From assembly GCA_017608995.1 (NCBI GenBank), contig JAFCEU010000003.1:1-27931 (forward strand): a stretch of DNA of 27,931 nt, read 5' to 3'. The stretch comes from Candidatus Iainarchaeum sp. GTDB lineage: Archaea > Iainarchaeota > Iainarchaeia > Iainarchaeales > DTGL01. The notes under the pieces are model-generated. The model saw nothing but the letters and a program-made list of their open reading frames with translations. It searched no databases and was not told the origin of the DNA. How positions within the stretch are numbered: position 1 is the first letter of the stretch; every line of letters starts with the position of its first letter. The position numbers were made by a program, and so were the translations under genes. Below, piece by piece: positions 7,255 to 15,090 of this stretch.

Positions 7255-7280
7255 AAAAAAAGCTATTGAATATTTATATC
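7255..7280 (-). promoter_or_regulatory. TATA-like promoter resembling the galT promoter
   Basis: On the minus strand ATATAAATATTCAATAGCTTTT precedes the ATG at 7249. It matches the galT promoter (ATATAAATATTCAACAACTTTT) at 20 of 22 bases, which is more than a shared TATA box alone would require. The spacing to the ATG fits a leaderless mRNA. Confidence 0.45.
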
Positions 7281-7408
7281 CCTTTCTGTGCTCTCATATC
7301 TCTTTCTACAGATCACGCAAATAGTCAGAAACCATTAAAAAATGCAAATCTGTTGAGTTAGCCGCTAGGTTTAGGGGTAAGCCCTGAAAATCTAATTGCA
7401 GCAAGAGA

Positions 7409-7744
7409 TTGAATATAAAAAAGCTTCACCTTCAAGGATATAATAAATCAGAGATTGCAAGAGCAGTTGGCTTAAGCAGGAAGCGGGTAAGGCGGATATT
7501 AGCTAGTGAAGAAATAAAGCTCTCAGAAAAGGAGCTTTATTTAAGAAGGTTCATAAGGCGTCATAATTCAAAAATAAAAGAAGGCAAACTTCTTTCTGAA
7601 TACATAGGCAAGAGGAAATACTTTTTCAAGCCTGAACAGATAGAAGAAATAAAGAGGTTAGCTGAAGAATACCGAAAAGCAGGGAAAAGGTGCCGCTATG
7701 CGTTTTTGTGTTTTCATCGGAACCTAGCTGAGCGAGCATTTTAA
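7409..7744 (+). CDS. Small helix-turn-helix protein, possibly a fragment
   Basis: This 111-residue basic protein carries an N-terminal helix-turn-helix (LQGYNKSEIARAVGLSRKRVRRI, split over residues about 8-30), like the DNA-binding domains of resolvases or transposase-type regulators. The remainder is charged helix ending FLCFHRNLAERAF. The only start in this frame after the upstream TGA (7385-7387) is the TTG at 7409, with no GGTGA motif, so the start is weak; it could be a true gene with a rare start or the remnant of a longer protein. It ends 26 bases before the RecJ-like gene on the same strand, so the two may be cotranscribed. The region 7281-7408 holds no other gene I can support. Confidence 0.5.
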   Translation: MNIKKLHLQGYNKSEIARAVGLSRKRVRRILASEEIKLSEKELYLRRFIRRHNSKIKEGKLLSEYIGKRKYFFKPEQIEEIKRLAEEYRKAGKRCRYAFLCFHRNLAERAF

Positions 7745-7770
7745 AGCGCTTTTTCAGTTAGTTAATTTTG

Positions 7771-9174
7771 ATGAGCTTGCAGAATATAGAAGAATTAAAT
7801 GCAAAAGCGAAGAAGCTCGCAGAGAGGATAAATGCAGAGCAAAACCTAGCGGTAATTCACCACTACGATGCGGATGGCATAGCGAGCGGAGCAATAATTG
7901 GCAAGGCATTGCAAAGAGCTGATAAAGAGGTGAGCTTCAAAGGGGTGAAGCAGCTCTATTCTGAAACAATTGAAGAGTTAAGGAACTTAGCTGACTTTTT
8001 CATTTTCGTTGATTTTGGCTCATCCTATATCTCAGAGCTTAATGAAGCGCTTGAAGACAACTATATTGTTATAGATCACCATCAACCCAAAACTTCAAAC
8101 CAGAAGAATTTCCTAAATTGCTGTCACTATAATATAGATGGCTCTTTTGAAGCAAGCGGCTCAACGCTAGCCTATATTGTTGCGAAGCATTTGGGCAATA
8201 ACTATGATTTAAGCAGCTTAGCAATTGTTGGTTCTGTTGGGGATATGCAGGATTCAAGCGGCAAGCTTTTAGGTTTAAATCGCGCTGTTCTTGAAGAAGC
8301 CGTGAAGCACAACCTTATTGAGGTCCGAAGAGATTTAAGGCTCTATGGCAGAATCACAAGGCCTTTGGTGCAGTTTTTGGCATATTCGACAGATCCGATA
8401 ATTCCAATGCTCACTGGCAGCGAGGAGAATTGCTTGCGCTTCCTGCGCAGCAAAGGCTTTGAGTTGAAAAGAAATGAACACTGGCTCAGCTATGAAGAGC
8501 TGAGCTTTGAAGAGCGCAAACGCTTAGCAACAGAACTTATTTTGCATTTAGATTCATTCAACGTTCCTGAATGGAAGATTGCTAGGCTCATTGGCGAGGT
8601 TTATACCTTGCTTAAAGAACCTTATGGAACTCCATTAAGAGATGCTAAAGAATATGCTACTTTGCTAAATGCCTGCGGACGCAATGACGCGATAGAAGTT
8701 GCTTTAGCTGTTTGTTTAGGCGACCGCGACTTGGAACTTTCAAAAGCGCTTAGTATTTTAGCGGAGCACAGGAAAAAGCTAAGGGAAGGAATTCAGCTTA
8801 TGATAGAAGAAGGCGTCTCCGAGCGAGAAAGTTTTTATTACTTCAATGCTGGCTCAAGAATAAAGGATTCTTTAATTGGTGTTGTTGCAGGCATGCTCTA
8901 TGGCAGCGGAGCAGTACTGCCTACAAAGCCAATAATTGCGCTAGCAATGCAGGAGGATGGCTTCATAAAGGTAAGCGCTCGCGCTACGCAAGAGTTGGTA
9001 AGAGCCGGCATCAATTTAGGTAAGGCGCTGCAGGAATGCTGCGCAGAGCTCAATAGCAAAGCTGAAGGTGGTGGCCATGTAATTGCAGCAGGCTGTCGCA
9101 TAGAAGAAAATGAGCTAGAAGAATTCCTTAAAAAATTGGATAAGAAACTAAAGGAGCAACTAGCAGGAAATTAA
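7771..9174 (+). CDS. DHH-family nuclease, archaeal RecJ/GAN-like
   Basis: This 467-residue protein has the full DHH phosphoesterase layout: HYDADGIASG at residues 31-40 (Asp33, Asp35), FIFVDFG with Asp81, IDHHQP with the DHH triad at 102-104, and SVGDMQD with Asp158, followed by a C-terminal DHHA1 domain ending in GGGHVIAAG (433-441). It resembles the archaeal single-strand-specific RecJ homologues (GAN) that associate with GINS in the replisome. It should be a metal-dependent 5' to 3' exonuclease in the cytoplasm. I choose ATG 7771 over the adjacent TTG 7768. The exact paralogue (replisomal GAN, a repair RecJ, or an RNA-acting DHH enzyme) cannot be settled from sequence alone. Confidence 0.85.
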   Translation: MSLQNIEELNAKAKKLAERINAEQNLAVIHHYDADGIASGAIIGKALQRADKEVSFKGVKQLYSETIEELRNLADFFIFVDFGSSYISELNEALEDNYIVIDHHQPKTSNQKNFLNCCHYNIDGSFEASGSTLAYIVAKHLGNNYDLSSLAIVGSVGDMQDSSGKLLGLNRAVLEEAVKHNLIEVRRDLRLYGRITRPLVQFLAYSTDPIIPMLTGSEENCLRFLRSKGFELKRNEHWLSYEELSFEERKRLATELILHLDSFNVPEWKIARLIGEVYTLLKEPYGTPLRDAKEYATLLNACGRNDAIEVALAVCLGDRDLELSKALSILAEHRKKLREGIQLMIEEGVSERESFYYFNAGSRIKDSLIGVVAGMLYGSGAVLPTKPIIALAMQEDGFIKVSARATQELVRAGINLGKALQECCAELNSKAEGGGHVIAAGCRIEENELEEFLKKLDKKLKEQLAGN

Positions 9175-9253
9175 TTATACATAACATCATTTTTTAAAAG
9201 ATATTGAACACACCTTTTTATTGCTTTTCACTTATTTCTTTTTGTGATTCTCT

Positions 9254-10312
9254 ATGGATATAATGCAGCTCATTAAAAGCAGGAAAAAGCTGATAGATAA
9301 AGAGATTGAAAGGGTATTTCCACGCAACTGCACAAAATGGCTCAGCTTTGCTTTAGGGAAGCCTCGCTACTGCTTCGACAAGGAAACCATTCAACAAAGC
9401 ATGGTTGACCAAATCTGGGAGTTTTTAGATCGCGGGGGCAAACGCTGGAGGCCTGCCTTGATGATCTCTGCATGCAAGGCTTGCGGAGGCTCTGAAAGAA
9501 AAGCGTTGCGTTTTGCTCCATTTGTTGAGCTAATCCATGAAGGCACTTTGCTTGTGGATGATGTTGAGGATAATGCTGATGTGCGGAGAGGCAAACCAGC
9601 GATGCATAAAATTTATGGAATTGATGCAGCTGTAAATAATGGCAACGCAATGTACTTTATCCCTTTAGCAATTCTATATAAAAACATAAACAAACTCAGC
9701 AAAGAGCAGCTCTTGCAGATATACAACCTTTACGCTGAGGAAATGCTGAGGCTTAGTGTTGGACAAGCAATGGATATTCACTGGCATAAAGGCGCTAAGC
9801 TGAAAATAAGCGAAAAAGCATACTTGCAGATGTGTTCATATAAAACAGGCGTACTCGCAAGACTCGCCGCAAAGCTCGGTGCAATACTTGCAAACGCAAA
9901 CAAAAAGCAAATAGAAGCGCTTGGCAAATTCGGCGAATGCTTGGGTGTAGCATTTCAGATACAGGACGATATTCTAAATATTGCTCCTGAGAGCAAAAAA
10001 TGGGGGAAGGAAATAGGTGAAGATATAAGTGAAGGCAAGCGCACCCTGCTTGTGATAAAAGCTCTGCAAAGCTTACCAAAAAAAGAAGCAAAAGAGTTGC
10101 TCGCGATATTAAACTCTCACACAAAGGATAAGCGAAAGATTAGAAAAGCAATTGCGCTGATAAAGAAATCTGGAGCAATAGAATACGCTCGCGATAAAGC
10201 GAAGCGCATAGTGAAAAACGCTTGGAGCGAACTTGAAAGGTTGCTTCCAGAGAACGAAGGAAAAGAAGAGCTGAGGGCATTCGCGAGCTTTGCGGTTGAA
10301 CGCGATATATAA
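9254..10312 (+). CDS. Isoprenyl (likely geranylgeranyl or farnesyl) diphosphate synthase
   Basis: Condenses IPP with allylic diphosphates to make the chains of archaeal ether lipids. Motifs of trans-prenyltransferases are all present: GGKRWRP at residues 61-67, the first Asp-rich motif DDVEDNADVRRG at 102-113, LSVGQAMD at 167-174, Lys197-Thr198 (YKTG), and the second Asp-rich region FQIQDDILN at 234-242, where the third Asp is Asn242. This is followed by GKEIGEDISEGKRT. At 352 residues it is of normal length. Chain length cannot be fixed from sequence here. A T-rich stretch and TTTTTTAAAAG (about 9190-9201) may end the RecJ-like transcript or serve as promoter. The ATG at 9254 follows GTGAT. 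It converges on pus10 with only 4 bases between. Confidence 0.9.
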   Translation: MDIMQLIKSRKKLIDKEIERVFPRNCTKWLSFALGKPRYCFDKETIQQSMVDQIWEFLDRGGKRWRPALMISACKACGGSERKALRFAPFVELIHEGTLLVDDVEDNADVRRGKPAMHKIYGIDAAVNNGNAMYFIPLAILYKNINKLSKEQLLQIYNLYAEEMLRLSVGQAMDIHWHKGAKLKISEKAYLQMCSYKTGVLARLAAKLGAILANANKKQIEALGKFGECLGVAFQIQDDILNIAPESKKWGKEIGEDISEGKRTLLVIKALQSLPKKEAKELLAILNSHTKDKRKIRKAIALIKKSGAIEYARDKAKRIVKNAWSELERLLPENEGKEELRAFASFAVERDI

Positions 10313-10316
10313 CCGC

Positions 10317-11330
10317 TTACTTAATGATATCTATTACATCAAGTTCTTTGCATTCGCATTTAATGCCTAAAAGCTCTGCTATGCTTGGCTTGGTTCTTCC
10401 ATCATCGCCAGAAACAAATTCCTTTATATAAAGCCCTGCCTCAGCTCTTATTTTCAGCTCTATTGTGTTAGAATCCTTTTTCTTCGCTTCAATTATCTTT
10501 GCTTTCTTTTCCCTCACAATATCGGCGCGCCTATTCAATACTCTCTGCGGAGTTCTCTGCCTGACATTATATTCAGCAAGCAGTTCTTTTAGCTCCTCAT
10601 CGCTTACCTCTTTTCCACAAACAATAAGCGCTGAGTACACCTTATCATTCCTTTTCCCTTTAATTTCTCTTATTTTTTCTTTCTCACAATATTGTAAGCC
10701 GATAACCTCTATTTTCCCTTTTTCGGCTTTATTTATTTTCTTTTCAAGCTTTTTCAAATCAACGCTTCTCTTCCTTGGTTCTATTATTTCAAGGACAAAT
10801 TCTCTGCCTGGTCCAAGCATTCTAACATCTTTATCCTCGCGGCCAGCGCCATGCAGCTTTGCGTATTTTGCGAAAAACATCGGCAAAGCATGCTTTGCAA
10901 TTAGCTCTTCGACAGATTCTTCGCTAAGTACGCCCTTATAGTTACAATAGGCACAGCCCTTTCCCTTGCATTTAAAGCAGTAATATTTTGTTTGGGGCAA
11001 CCCACGAACGTATTTTTTATATCTTCCGTAGATATAAATAGAGCGAACAATAAAATACACAAGATCCTGATTGAAATTCACCAGTATTTCAATATCAGCA
11101 TTTGAATAATCCGCTTTAACCCCTAATCCTTCCTCAAGCCTTCTCACTAGAACCGGCTGGAACTTCTTTTTCAGCATTTCTTTGCCTTCGTCGCTCAGGT
11201 AGTCCTCAAAGGTACAACCAACAAGAAACCCTTTGAATTCATAGCCTTTCAATGCTTTACTTATTCTTTCCGCTAGCTGCTCTACCAGCTCGTGGTTAAA
11301 CCCTCTAAATTCAAAAGAGACCGGCTGCAT
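10317..11330 (-). CDS. pus10: tRNA pseudouridine(54/55) synthase Pus10
   Basis: Makes pseudouridine at positions 54 and/or 55 of the tRNA T-loop in archaea. The catalytic segment HGAGREDKDVRMLG lies at residues 160-173, with Asp166 of GRED the likely catalytic Asp, followed by GREFVLEI. A CxxC...CxxC cluster (Cys118, 121, 126, 129) precedes it, and the C-terminal TPQRVLNRRADIVR and GLYIKEFVSGDDGRTKPSIAELLG segments are typical. At 337 residues it is shorter than most archaeal Pus10 proteins; the N-terminal part (1-110) is the compact one and lacks the additional Cys-rich finger usually found there. It lies downstream of ppdK on the same strand (30-base gap). Confidence 0.9.
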   Translation of the reverse strand: MQPVSFEFRGFNHELVEQLAERISKALKGYEFKGFLVGCTFEDYLSDEGKEMLKKKFQPVLVRRLEEGLGVKADYSNADIEILVNFNQDLVYFIVRSIYIYGRYKKYVRGLPQTKYYCFKCKGKGCAYCNYKGVLSEESVEELIAKHALPMFFAKYAKLHGAGREDKDVRMLGPGREFVLEIIEPRKRSVDLKKLEKKINKAEKGKIEVIGLQYCEKEKIREIKGKRNDKVYSALIVCGKEVSDEELKELLAEYNVRQRTPQRVLNRRADIVREKKAKIIEAKKKDSNTIELKIRAEAGLYIKEFVSGDDGRTKPSIAELLGIKCECKELDVIDIIK

Positions 11331-11360
11331 GGGAAAATAAAAAGAGGAAAACGGTTAAAA

Positions 11361-14015
11361 TCACTTGCTATGCTTTATAGCTGCTTGCGCTGCCGCTAAC
11401 CTAGCGATTGGAACTCTGTACGGAGAACAGCTAACATAGTCTAAGCCAACCTTGTGGCAGAACTCTATACTTGCTGGGTTACCACCGTGCTCACCGCAGA
11501 TTCCAAGCTCCAGGCTCTTATTTGCAGCTCTTCCTTTTTGTATTGCGATCTTCATTAGTTCGCCAACGCCTGCTGTATCAAGCTGTGCAAATGGATTTGC
11601 TTCGAGAATTCCCTGCTCAATATACTGCGGCAAAAACTTCGCTTCTGCGTCGTCGCGAGAGAAACCAAAGGTTGTCTGCGTTAGGTCATTGGTGCCGAAT
11701 GAGAAGAATTCTGCATGCTTAGCGATTTCATCAGCAACTACGCACGCTCTTGGCAGTTCAATCATAGTGCCGATTTTGTATTCTACTTTTTTACCTTCTT
11801 TTTCCATTATCTCACTAGCTTTCTTTTCCACTATCGCGCGCATCTTTTCGAGCTCCTTAGCTATGCCCACTAGCGGAATCATTATCTGGAGCTTTACGTC
11901 AACACCTTCATTCATCGCTTTTATAGCAGCCTCAATTATTGCTTGCACCTGCATCTCATATATCTCTGGAAAAGTTAAGCCAAGGCGCACGCCCCTGTGT
12001 CCGAGCATTGGGTTTGCTTCTGCAAGCGTGCGAGCTTTCTTAAGGATCTGTGCTTTTTCTTCAATCTCTTTTTCTAGGTTTATTTTCTCTTTGCATTGCT
12101 TGCACTCTAGATCCCGTATTTCCTCTGTAAGCACTTCTTTATTTGGCAGAAATTCGTGCAAAGGCGGATCCAAAAGCCTTATCGTGACCGGCAAACCATC
12201 CATAACCTTAAATATCTCGTAGAAGTCCTGTCTCTGCATTTTGAGCAACTTTGCCAGCGCCTTTTTGCGTTCCTCTTCACTTTCAGCCATTATCATCTCG
12301 TGCACTATTGGTACTCTTTCTTTTGCCATAAACATATGTTCTGTTCTGCATAGGCCAATTCCCTCTGCACCGAACTCACGGGCTTTGGCTGAATCTACCG
12401 GGTTATCAGCGTTGGTTTTTACACCAAGCTTCCTTATGCTGTCTGCCCAGCCCAACAATGTTTTTATATCTTTGCCCATCTTTGGCTCAATCATCGGTGC
12501 TTGTCCAAGAATTACATTGCCGGACGTTCCATCAATAGTAAGCCAGTCGAATTCCTTTATTACAATATCGCCGACTTTGGCCTGCTTCTTTTCCAAATCT
12601 ATTTGCAGTGCTTCACAGCCAGCAACACAAGGCTTACCCATTCCTCTTGCAACAACAGCAGCGTGGCTTGTCATTCCACCTCGCGATGTAAGCACGCCCT
12701 GTGCAGCTATTACTCCATGTATGTCCTCAGGTGTTGTTTCAGGCCTTACTAAGATTACTTTCTCCTTTTCATTAGCCATTGCCTCAGCAACGTCAGCGTC
12801 AAATACTACTTTGCCGCAAGCAGCCCCTGGGCTTGCAGGCAAGCCCTTAGCTATAACATCTAACTTTGCATTTGGGTCAATTTGTTTGTGCAATAGTTGG
12901 TTTAGTTGCCCTGGCGTAACTCTCATTATTGCCTCATTCTTATCTATGAGTCCCTCGTTAGCCATTTCTACTGCTATGCGTACTGCGGCCATAGCCGTTC
13001 TCTTCCCAGTTCGTGTTTGAAGCATATAGAGCTTGCTATCTTCAATTGTGAATTCAAAGTCCTGCATATCCTTATAATGCTCCTCAAGCTTCTTCGCTAT
13101 TTTTTCCAGCTCTTCATAAGCTTTTGGCATTTCTTTAGCGAGCTCTTTTATGGGCTTTGGAGTTCTAATCCCAGCGACAACGTCTTCGCCCTGTGCAGAA
13201 AGCAAGTATTCACCATAAAGCTCCTTCTCGCCTGTGGAAGGGTTTCTTGTGAATGCAACGCCAGTACCTGATTTTTCGTTCTTGTTTCCGTATACCATCA
13301 TCTGTATATTCACCGCTGTGCCCATATCGTCAGGCAAGCCGTGCAGCTTTCTATAAGTAATCGCTCTCTTATTGTTCCAGGAGTTAAAAACAGCATCTAT
13401 TGCCTGAAACAGCTGCTCAAACACATCTTCTGGGAATTCCTCGCCAGCCTCTTTTTTGTATATCTTCTTGAACTCTTCCACTATTGCCTTCATATCGCTA
13501 GCATCTAACTCAGAATCAAACTTGACGCCTTTTTCCTCTTTTTTCTTCTCCAAAACAGAGTCAAACTTTCTTTGGTCAATGCCCTTTACTATTTCTCCAA
13601 ACATCTGAATGAGTCTTCTGTAAAGATCGTAAGCAAAGCGCTCGTTGTTCGTTTCTTCAATAATAGCTTTCATCGTTTCTTCATTCAAGCCTAGGTTAAG
13701 TATTGTATCCATCATTCCGGGCATTGATACAGGAGCGCCGCTACGCACGGATACAAGCAATGCTGGCTTTCCACCAAATTTGCGTTTTGCTTTCGCTTCA
13801 ACCCTCTTAAGCGCATCTAATATTTGCTCCTTTAGGCCTTCAGGATATTTGCCGTTATTTTTCAAAAAATGAATGCATGCTTTGGTCGTTATTGTAAAGC
13901 CAGGCGGAACAGGCAATCCTAATTTTGCCATCTCCGCCAAATTGGCCCCTTTTCCTCCGAGCAGTTCTTTCATCTCTTTTGAACCTTCTTCAAAAAGATA
14001 TACATATTTTTCCAT
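11361..14015 (-). CDS. ppdK: Pyruvate, phosphate dikinase
   Basis: Interconverts pyruvate + ATP + Pi and PEP + AMP + PPi, linking glycolysis and gluconeogenesis in the cytoplasm. The 884-residue protein has the normal three-part layout. The ATP-grasp N-terminal domain shows GGKGANLAEM near residue 20 and VSMPGMMDTILNLG near 97. The swivelling phosphohistidine domain has TSRGGMTSHAAVVARGMGKP with the catalytic His. The C-terminal TIM barrel carries GLCRTEHMF and GICGEHGGNP (catalytic Cys), ending SPYRVPIARLAAAQAA. The plant/bacterial-type length (about 870-890) and these motifs separate it from PEP synthase. The ATG at 14015 is preceded by GGTGAGAAT, a clear ribosome site. Long open frames on the opposite strand are shadows. 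Confidence 0.97.
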   Translation of the reverse strand: MEKYVYLFEEGSKEMKELLGGKGANLAEMAKLGLPVPPGFTITTKACIHFLKNNGKYPEGLKEQILDALKRVEAKAKRKFGGKPALLVSVRSGAPVSMPGMMDTILNLGLNEETMKAIIEETNNERFAYDLYRRLIQMFGEIVKGIDQRKFDSVLEKKKEEKGVKFDSELDASDMKAIVEEFKKIYKKEAGEEFPEDVFEQLFQAIDAVFNSWNNKRAITYRKLHGLPDDMGTAVNIQMMVYGNKNEKSGTGVAFTRNPSTGEKELYGEYLLSAQGEDVVAGIRTPKPIKELAKEMPKAYEELEKIAKKLEEHYKDMQDFEFTIEDSKLYMLQTRTGKRTAMAAVRIAVEMANEGLIDKNEAIMRVTPGQLNQLLHKQIDPNAKLDVIAKGLPASPGAACGKVVFDADVAEAMANEKEKVILVRPETTPEDIHGVIAAQGVLTSRGGMTSHAAVVARGMGKPCVAGCEALQIDLEKKQAKVGDIVIKEFDWLTIDGTSGNVILGQAPMIEPKMGKDIKTLLGWADSIRKLGVKTNADNPVDSAKAREFGAEGIGLCRTEHMFMAKERVPIVHEMIMAESEEERKKALAKLLKMQRQDFYEIFKVMDGLPVTIRLLDPPLHEFLPNKEVLTEEIRDLECKQCKEKINLEKEIEEKAQILKKARTLAEANPMLGHRGVRLGLTFPEIYEMQVQAIIEAAIKAMNEGVDVKLQIMIPLVGIAKELEKMRAIVEKKASEIMEKEGKKVEYKIGTMIELPRACVVADEIAKHAEFFSFGTNDLTQTTFGFSRDDAEAKFLPQYIEQGILEANPFAQLDTAGVGELMKIAIQKGRAANKSLELGICGEHGGNPASIEFCHKVGLDYVSCSPYRVPIARLAAAQAAIKHSK

Positions 14016-14111
14016 ATTCTCACCTTCACCCCTAAAATTTAAGAAAGAAAATATAAAATAAAGTAATTAAAGTCTGTGGTGCGATAAAGTTAAATTTGTT
14101 AAGCAAAGGTT

Positions 14112-14894
14112 TTAAGGTAGATATTTTAATCCTATTTTGTGCAGCCAGAAGCTAAGCCTATCTAGAAGCACATTTTCGCGTTCTTCTATGCGCTCGCCAA
14201 CTAGCTTAGCAGCCAAGCGCTTGAATTGCACGCTTGCTTTTGCTTTGGGCCTGAAATGCACTACTGGGTGATTATAAGCAAAGGACTCATGCACTGCTTT
14301 ATCCTCCGTTATTGTGCCAATTACAGGCGCCTCTACTATATTCTCTATTTCACCAATCGGCAATTGTGGCAACGAAGCATTATGCCTATTTACCACCACT
14401 CCAAGAACCTTGCGCCTTAGCGATCTCGCCAAGCGCACCGCTCTTAGAGCGTCTATTACCGCAGGCAACTCCGGGTTTGTTACAACCATTACATAGTTGC
14501 TCGCAAGCATTGCCATGCGTGCTTCCTCATCCAGGCCTGCGCCAGCATCTATCAACACTAAATCAGCCTTATCTTTCAGCTGCTTTATCATCTCAAATGC
14601 TCTTTCATAATCGCTTGCTAAATCAGCCAAGCTTAAGCTACAAGTAACAAGTTTAACTCCTGATTCATGTGTCAGTATTGCTTGCTCCAAGCTTAGTTCA
14701 TCTTTTAGCACATTGTTTATTGTTCTTTCAGCAGGTAAATAACCTAAATATAACGCAGCGGTTGGGCTTGTAACATTTCCTTCGACAACAATGCAGCTAT
14801 ACCCTAATTTATGTAAAGCGCTTGCAATATTCAAAGCAACAGTTGTTTTTCCAACACCGCCTTTTCCAGATACTATTGAGATAATCTCTCCCAT
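14112..14894 (-). CDS. MinD/ParA-family ATPase
   Basis: This 260-residue protein opens with the deviant Walker A motif GKGGVGKTT (residues 10-18). The switch region around VEGNVTSP replaces the usual D-x-D of MinD, LVLIDAGAG is the Walker B-like strand, and VVTNPELPAVIDALRAV follows MinD/archaeal MinD proteins. The C-terminal LLDRLSFWLHKIGLKYL looks like an amphipathic membrane-targeting helix. Probable roles are positioning of surface or cell-division machinery; there is no MinC/MinE or partner gene nearby, so this stays open. GGTGA at 14905-14901 lies 6 nt before ATG 14894, which I prefer over the ATG at 14900 that touches the motif. Confidence 0.88.
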   Translation of the reverse strand: MGEIISIVSGKGGVGKTTVALNIASALHKLGYSCIVVEGNVTSPTAALYLGYLPAERTINNVLKDELSLEQAILTHESGVKLVTCSLSLADLASDYERAFEMIKQLKDKADLVLIDAGAGLDEEARMAMLASNYVMVVTNPELPAVIDALRAVRLARSLRRKVLGVVVNRHNASLPQLPIGEIENIVEAPVIGTITEDKAVHESFAYNHPVVHFRPKAKASVQFKRLAAKLVGERIEERENVLLDRLSFWLHKIGLKYLP

Positions 14895-14900
14895 AAGCAT

Positions 14901-14905
14901 TCACC
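14901..14905 (-). promoter_or_regulatory. Shine-Dalgarno GGTGA for the MinD-like gene
   Basis: The minus strand reads GGTGA-ATGCTT-ATG. The first ATG directly abuts the motif, while the second ATG at 14894 is spaced 6 nt from it, close to the 4-6 nt seen for other genes in the window. This supports the shorter protein beginning MGEIISIVS. Confidence 0.5.
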
Positions 14906-14941
14906 TGTGTTTGGTTCAATAGAAATACGCTTTTCTTATTT

Positions 14942-15076
14942 TTATTTCTTTTGCCACCGCCTTTTTGACCAATACATCTTCATTGGGTAAGCCTTTGCCT
15001 TAGTACAGTATTTTGATTCGCTTCCAGCAAACTTCCTTCCGTCTTTTTTACAACATTTCTTGCCAACATCGCTCAC
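14942..15076 (-). CDS. Possible 44-residue Cys/Lys-rich small protein
   Basis: A short open frame on the minus strand from a GTG at 15076 encodes 44 residues containing GKKCCKKDGRKF, SKYCTKAKAY and MYWSKRRWQKK. It is strongly basic, with three Cys and four aromatic residues near the end, and looks more like a structured or nucleic-acid-binding micro-protein than random translation. It fills most of the 190-base gap between the ThyX-like gene and minD on the same strand and begins 15 bases after the ThyX-like stop. A weakness is that the nearby GGTGA at 15077-15073 overlaps this GTG and is better placed for an ATG in another frame, which would give only 29 residues. There is no family match I can name. 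Confidence 0.4.
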   Translation of the reverse strand: MSDVGKKCCKKDGRKFAGSESKYCTKAKAYPMKMYWSKRRWQKK

Positions 15077-15090
15077 CCGTTAATCTGTTA

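Noticed and set aside
7340..7410. Possible tRNA or C/D box RNA in the gap before the HTH gene (AGGGGTAAGCCCT hairpin, CTGA motif)
   Set aside because: No acceptor stem, T-loop GGTTCRAATCC-like segment or RTGATGA C box can be placed.
12241..13020. 259-residue open frame antisense to ppdK, and other long plus-strand frames within it
   Set aside because: The minus-strand ppdK is unambiguous; the antisense frames are Ser/Pro-rich shadows of its codon usage without domains.
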